This document shows positions 59,809-64,000 of a DNA stretch of 64,000 bases, in pieces; position 1 is the first letter of the stretch, and the number at the start of each line of letters is the position of its first letter. Below the pieces are notes generated by a model. It saw only the letters and a list, made by a program, of their open reading frames with translations. It did not search any database and was not told the origin of the DNA. The position numbers and the translations under genes were made by a program. The DNA comes from DASRQZ01 sp964571275. Lineage in GTDB: Bacteria; Myxococcota_A; Polyangia; Fen-1088. The stretch covers positions 1 through 64,000 of the forward strand of contig CAZNCQ010000006.1 of the NCBI GenBank assembly GCA_964571275.1, written 5' to 3'.

Positions 59809-60618
59809 GTGCTCGTGGCGCGCGTTGCACGAATCGGCGAACGGATGTCGGCGCGGGTCCTCGGACCTGTGGGCCGGAGCGCCGGCCGCTTCGTGGCCGA
59901 CTCCGGACGGCTCCTCCTGTTCGTCGCGGTCGGGGCGCGGCGAATCGTGAGCGCGCCCTTCCGGTTGCCCCAGATCGCGGCGCAGCTCGAGTTCATCGGA
60001 GGGCGCTCGATCGGCGTCGTCGCGCTGTCGGCGATCTTCACCGGGCTCGTCCTGGCGCTGCAGGGCTACAGCGTGCTGGTTCGCTTCGGCAGCGAGAACC
60101 TGGTCGGCTCGCTGGTCGCCCTCAGCCTGACGCGCGAGCTGGCGCCCGTGCTGGCCGCCCTCATGGTGACGGCGCGGGCCGGCTCGGCCACCGCGGCGAT
60201 CATCGGGAACATGGCGGTCACCGAGCAGATCGACGCGCTCCGCTCGCTGGCCATCGATCCGATGAGCTATCTGGTCTCGCCGCGGCTGGTGGCGGCGGTC
60301 CTGTCGCTGCCGATCTTGACGGCGTTGTTCTCGCTCGCGGGCATCGCCGCCGCGTTCCTCTTCGGCGTCTCGGTGCTCGGCCTCGACGGGCTGGCGTTCA
60401 TGTCGAATGTTCGGTCCTCGGTCCAGGTCAAGGACGTGTCGGTGGGACTGTGGAAGGCGGTGGTCTTCGGCGTGATCATCGCCGCGGTCTCCACGTTTCG
60501 CGGGTACGAGGCCCGGGGCGGCGCGCAGGGCGTGGGCCGCGCCACCAGCCGCACCGTCGTCGAGAGCGCCGTGCTCATCCTCAGCGGTGACTACGTCATG
60601 ACCGCCCTCTTCTTCTGA
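59809..60618 (+). CDS. mlaE: MlaE-type lipid ABC transporter permease
   Basis: A 269-aa inner-membrane permease. The conserved block LEFIGGRSIGVVALSAIFTGLVLALQGYSVLVRFG and the TARAGSATAAIIGNMAVTEQIDALRSLAIDPMSYLVSPR region are hallmarks of MlaE. GTG at 59809, with GGAGGA upstream, is preferred over internal ATG at 59845. MlaE forms a complex with MlaF (ATPase) and MlaD for retrograde or anterograde phospholipid transport. The downstream gene, mlaD, starts 27 nt later; no mlaF is in the window. Confidence 0.9.
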   Translation: MLVARVARIGERMSARVLGPVGRSAGRFVADSGRLLLFVAVGARRIVSAPFRLPQIAAQLEFIGGRSIGVVALSAIFTGLVLALQGYSVLVRFGSENLVGSLVALSLTRELAPVLAALMVTARAGSATAAIIGNMAVTEQIDALRSLAIDPMSYLVSPRLVAAVLSLPILTALFSLAGIAAAFLFGVSVLGLDGLAFMSNVRSSVQVKDVSVGLWKAVVFGVIIAAVSTFRGYEARGGAQGVGRATSRTVVESAVLILSGDYVMTALFF

Positions 60619-60645
60619 GGACGATCGGGCCGGGCGGAGCCTTGC

Positions 60646-61179
60646 ATGCTCGACTACACCAAGACCGAGATCATCGCCGGCATGTTCCTGATCCTCGGGT
60701 TGATCGCGCTCGCGTATCTTTCAGTCTCGATAGGCGGGCTGAAGATCGTCCCCGCGCACACGTACGGTGTCTCGGCGCGGTTCTCGAACATCGGCGACCT
60801 CAAACAGCGCGCGCCGGTGAAGATGGCGGGCGTGACCGTCGGCGAGGTGCGCAGCATTCACCTGGCGGACTACTACGCGTCGGTGACGATGACGGTCGAC
60901 AGGACGCTCGCGCTCCCCGAGGACACCATCGCCTCGATCTCGACGGCGGGCCTGCTCGGTGAGTCGTACGTGTCGCTGTCGCCGGGCGCGTCCGACCGCA
61001 ACCTGCCGCCGGGCGGCCGCATCGTGCACACCGAGCCCGCGGTGAACGTGGTCGACCTCATCAGCCGCTTTGCCTTCGGCGGCGCGGGCGCGGCATCGAC
61101 CGGCGGCAGCTCGGGTCATGCCGCACCGGCCCCACCCTCACCCAAGAACCCCGCTCCACGAAAGGAACAACTCCGATGA
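60646..61179 (+). CDS. mlaD: MlaD-type MCE-domain lipid carrier
   Basis: A 177-aa protein with an N-terminal membrane helix (residues 8-26) and an MCE domain: YGVSARFSNIGDLKQRAPVKMAGVTVGEVRSI, followed by LLGESYVSLSPG. The C-terminal tail is Pro/Ser-rich and low-complexity (NPAPRKEQLR). MlaD forms a periplasmic hexamer on MlaE. Its TGA stop overlaps the ATG of the TolC-MlaC gene (ATGA), so the two genes are translationally coupled. Confidence 0.92.
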   Translation: MLDYTKTEIIAGMFLILGLIALAYLSVSIGGLKIVPAHTYGVSARFSNIGDLKQRAPVKMAGVTVGEVRSIHLADYYASVTMTVDRTLALPEDTIASISTAGLLGESYVSLSPGASDRNLPPGGRIVHTEPAVNVVDLISRFAFGGAGAASTGGSSGHAAPAPPSPKNPAPRKEQLR

Positions 61180-63332
61180 TGCTCGCGCGCCGATCCGTTC
61201 ACATCCTGGTCGCGTCGGCGCTGGCGGCTTCGCCCGCGGGCGCGCGCACACTCGACCGGAGGAGCGCTGTCCGCATCGCGCTCGAGCAAAACCCCCAGGT
61301 CGCCGCGGCTCGCGCCGAAGAGGCGGTGGTCAAGGCGCAGCGCGGGCAGGCTGACGCGGCCCGCTGGCCCATGGTCAGCTTCCTCGCCGGGGTCGGACCG
61401 TCCGAGCGGGCGACGCTGGTGCCCGGGACCGCGGTGCAATCGACCAAGAGCCTCTACAACGACTTCAGCTTCTCCGACCTGTCGGCGGTCTTCATCGGCA
61501 ACCTGTCGGCGATCCAGCCGCTCTATACCTTCGGCAAGATCGCCAAGCGTCAGGAGGCAGCCGACGCCGGGCTGCGCGCGCGCGAGGCGCAGACACGCAT
61601 GACCAAGGCCGACGTGGCGTTCGAGGTCGCGCAGATCTACGAGGGCTACCTCTACGCGCGCGACGCGCAGCGATACTTCGAGGAGATCGTGCACTGGCTG
61701 GGCAGCACGCTGCAGTCGGCGACGGAGCGGCTGGCCGGCAAGGTGCAAGGAGTCAGCGAGCGGGATCTGCTGCGGCTGCAGGCGGGGATCGCGCTCGCGA
61801 ACATGGGCCTCGATCAGGCCAACGCCGGGATGGCGCAAGCAACGGCCGGCCTGACCGCCTACCTGGCGCTTCCAGCCGGGGAGCCGATCACGTTCGCGGA
61901 GGACGAGCTCCTGCGCGTCGGAGGAACTCCGGGAGATCTCGCCTCGCTGATGGCGCTGGCGGCCGGGCACCGGCCGGAGCTGGTGGCGCTCCGCAACGGC
62001 CAGCTCGCGCTCGAGGCGCTGGCGAGCGCCGAGGCGGCGGGGTTCAAGCCCGACCTGTTCTTGCTCGGCTTTGTCAGCGCCGCGTACACGCCGGGCCGGG
62101 ACTGGATCGAGACGCGCTTCATTGTCGATCCCCTGAACAACTTCATCCCGGGCGCGCTGCTCGGTTTGCGCTGGCAATTCCAGGGAACGATGGCTCAGAG
62201 GCGCGCCGACGAGGAGCGAGCTCACGCCGACGTCCTGCGCTTCACCGGCGCGTGGGCGAACGACGGCATTCCCGCGGAGGTGCGCAAGGCCTACGAGGAC
62301 GTCCGCCGCACCGACCTCGACATCGAGAAGGGAACGGTGGGCGTCGCGAAGGCGCGCAAGTGGATGGTCATGGCGGGCGCCGACTACAGCGTCGGCTTCC
62401 TCGACGTGCGCGAGGTGTCGGACGCCGTGACCGCCTACGTGGCCCTGCGCACGGCGGTCATGAAAGCGCACTTCGACCACAACGTCGCCATGGCCGCGCT
62501 CTCGAAGGCGACCGGGACGCTCGACGACAAGAGCGACCTCCTCTACCTGGCGCCGCCCGTGCCCCGGCCCGCCGTCCGCGGCGAGGGCGCGAAGCTCGAG
62601 CTCGACGAGGATCGCGGGGCGCTCGCCGCGCTCACGAGCGCGGACCGGACCGCGGCGTCCTGGGTTGGCGGCGCGGCGCCACGACCGGGGGCAAGCCCGG
62701 GGGCAAGCTTCACGGGCGACCACCAGCGGCGAAGCGCGCTCGCCGACAGCGCGGGTGGCGGTGCCGGAACCGGCGGACCCGTGGGACAGGAGGGCGAGCC
62801 GCCGGCGATCATCCGCAAGACCGTCGACGAGGCCTTCGCGGTGCTCAAGGACAAGTCGCTCACCGGCCCCCGGCAGCGCCCGAAGCGGATCGCCGGCCTG
62901 CGCGCGATCGCCGATCGCGTGTTCGACTGGGCCGAGATGGCAAAGAGCAGCCTCGGCGTGCAGTGGCGCAGCCTGCGCCCCGGCGAACGCGCGCGCTTCG
63001 TCGAGGTGTTCAAGGACGTGCTGGCCGCGCAGTACATCGACGACATCGATCGCTTCCAGGGCACCGAGAAGGTCACCGTCGAGGGCGCGACCCACGACGG
63101 CGAGGATGTCACCGTTCACACGATCCTCATCACCGCCGCGCGCGACAACGTCCCCATCGACTACCGCATGCGCGAGCAGCAGAACCGCTGGGCGGTCGTC
63201 GACATCAGCGTCGAAGGGGTGAGCCTGGTCAACCATTTCCGCGGGACGTTCTCGAACGCGCTGACCAACATGACCGTCGAGCAGCTCATCGACCGGCTCC
63301 GCCACCAGCTCCCGCAAAGCGAGCGGCCGTAG
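61176..63332 (+). CDS. TolC-family outer-membrane protein fused to MlaC
   Basis: A 718-aa fusion. Residues 1-450 are a TolC/OMF-type outer-membrane factor: signal peptide, coiled-coil helices rich in Ala and Arg with LEQNPQVAAARAEEAVVKAQ, a beta region (FIGNLSAIQPLYTFGKIAKRQEAADAG), a second helical repeat (LQAGIALANMGLDQANAG) and ASAEAAGFKPDLFLLG. A linker (450-540) leads to an MlaC domain from about residue 545: IIRKTVDEAFAVLKDKSLTG, LGVQWRSLRPGERARFVEVFKDVLAAQYI, YRMREQQNRWAVVDISVEGVSLVNHFRGTF. MlaC normally shuttles phospholipid between MlaD and the outer-membrane MlaA; here it is tied to a TolC channel. The fusion suggests a transenvelope route. Confidence 0.9.
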   Translation: MMLARRSVHILVASALAASPAGARTLDRRSAVRIALEQNPQVAAARAEEAVVKAQRGQADAARWPMVSFLAGVGPSERATLVPGTAVQSTKSLYNDFSFSDLSAVFIGNLSAIQPLYTFGKIAKRQEAADAGLRAREAQTRMTKADVAFEVAQIYEGYLYARDAQRYFEEIVHWLGSTLQSATERLAGKVQGVSERDLLRLQAGIALANMGLDQANAGMAQATAGLTAYLALPAGEPITFAEDELLRVGGTPGDLASLMALAAGHRPELVALRNGQLALEALASAEAAGFKPDLFLLGFVSAAYTPGRDWIETRFIVDPLNNFIPGALLGLRWQFQGTMAQRRADEERAHADVLRFTGAWANDGIPAEVRKAYEDVRRTDLDIEKGTVGVAKARKWMVMAGADYSVGFLDVREVSDAVTAYVALRTAVMKAHFDHNVAMAALSKATGTLDDKSDLLYLAPPVPRPAVRGEGAKLELDEDRGALAALTSADRTAASWVGGAAPRPGASPGASFTGDHQRRSALADSAGGGAGTGGPVGQEGEPPAIIRKTVDEAFAVLKDKSLTGPRQRPKRIAGLRAIADRVFDWAEMAKSSLGVQWRSLRPGERARFVEVFKDVLAAQYIDDIDRFQGTEKVTVEGATHDGEDVTVHTILITAARDNVPIDYRMREQQNRWAVVDISVEGVSLVNHFRGTFSNALTNMTVEQLIDRLRHQLPQSERP

Positions 63333-63539
63333 CTCGTCAGGGGGCTCGGGCCACGGCGGATCACGGCGCTCACACGACCGAACCACGACAGGAATGTCGG
63401 GCGACGACGGATCGTCGATGCGTCCGGAGCGCGAGGCGATCGACACCTCGCGGACGAAGCGTCGCCGCGACAGCGTCGCGCGCGGGCGGAGGGTCGGCGC
63501 CGGATTGGTACGAGGCTTGCGTTTCGGGTCACCGTGACG

Positions 63540-64000
63540 ATGACCTCGACGAACCTCGACGTCGCGCCGGCGATCGACGCGGCAGCGCCGGGCGCTGGGC
63601 GTCGCCGCTGGCGCCCGCGCGCGTCGTCGCTGGCGCTGGTTGGCGTCATCGCCGCGTGCCTCATCTGCTTTGCCCAGAGCGTGCGCGCACCGATCTTCGA
63701 GAACCTACGCGGGGGCGGCGGCAACCTCCATGCGCACCAGGCGCGCGCGTTTCTGTCCGGCCATCTCGACATCGACACGCCAGGGTTCTTCGACAGCGCC
63801 GCCTACAAGGGGCGCACCTACGATCCGTTCCCGCCCATGCCGGCGGTGGTGATGATGCCGATCGTTGCGCTGGTGGGCGTCGATCGGACCAACGGCCCGA
63901 TCCTGGCGCTGGTGCTGACCCTGCTCAACGTGGTCGTCGGTTACCGGCTGGCACGCCGGCTGGGGTTGTCGCCGCGCGAGCGCGTCTGGTGGCTGGTCGC
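63540..64000 (+). CDS. membrane protein, probable GT-C glycosyltransferase (partial)
   Basis: The gene runs off the right edge, so only the first 153 residues are seen. After a basic N terminus (RRRWRPRASS) come a hydrophobic helix (LALVGVIAACLICFAQ), an extracytoplasmic loop with an acidic block HLDIDTPGFFDSAAYKGRTYDPFPPMPA, and further hydrophobic helices starting VVMMPIVALVG and LALVLTLLNVVVG. This resembles GT39/GT87-like glycosyltransferases of the GT-C fold. The exact family cannot be named without the missing part. A GTG at 63534 is an alternative start. Confidence 0.65.
   Translation, partial: MTSTNLDVAPAIDAAAPGAGRRRWRPRASSLALVGVIAACLICFAQSVRAPIFENLRGGGGNLHAHQARAFLSGHLDIDTPGFFDSAAYKGRTYDPFPPMPAVVMMPIVALVGVDRTNGPILALVLTLLNVVVGYRLARRLGLSPRERVWWLV

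Overview
The window is about 64 kb of very GC-rich DNA. It has long antisense open frames, many exported lipoproteins whose lipobox is followed by a Gly/Ala/Ser/Asp-rich linker, multi-PAS hybrid kinases and many orphan secreted proteins. This style fits a large-genome myxobacterium-like member of Myxococcota (inference; no rRNA or universal marker is present). An exact 100-N gap inside a tetranucleotide repeat shows a scaffolded draft assembly. No tRNA, rRNA, CRISPR array, transposase or integrase gene was seen.

Layout. 0-3.3 kb: one lipoprotein, then a small integron gene-cassette array of four attC-like sites and three cassette ORFs without an integrase, one cassette beginning with an (AGAC)n microsatellite. 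3.3-11 kb: lipoproteins, a five-PAS hybrid histidine kinase, a solitary FliL-like protein and a secreted SGNH esterase. 11.3-16.2 kb: P-type cation ATPase, adenylate-kinase-like protein, second SGNH lipoprotein. 16.2-20.8 kb: small unknown proteins, an AraC remnant, then a compact coupled operon of a 71-aa CxxC peptide, an MNIO (DUF692) enzyme and a partner protein, with a divergent methyltransferase. This is a candidate RiPP-type pathway. 20.8-29.4 kb: mostly single metabolic or regulatory genes (SDR lacking its catalytic Tyr, VOC, C-terminal processing protease, YaeQ, GlxA-type regulator, DUF6010, RibD-like reductase, Nudix, ankyrin).

29.4-50 kb: an envelope-centred block with a trypsin-like lipoprotein, a 1,424-aa internally duplicated membrane protein, a GH128-type lipoprotein, a di-haem propeller protein, exported oligoendopeptidase F, a coupled pair of exported proteins, a two-domain M16 peptidase, a GDT1-type transporter and a Cys-rich lipoprotein, plus a decayed NTF2-like gene. 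50-59 kb: a second hybrid kinase, truncated haemoglobin, MarR with a divergent aldo/keto reductase, a GH99-like/GT-C pair, an alpha/beta hydrolase and a ferritin-like protein. 59.8-63.3 kb: an Mla-type lipid transport operon, mlaE-mlaD-(TolC fused to MlaC), with no mlaF ATPase gene nearby. The last gene runs off the window.

The three most interesting items are the MNIO operon, the TolC-MlaC fusion and the integrase-less cassette array with its repeat-expanded core site. Functional calls rest on motifs read by eye. No database search was run.
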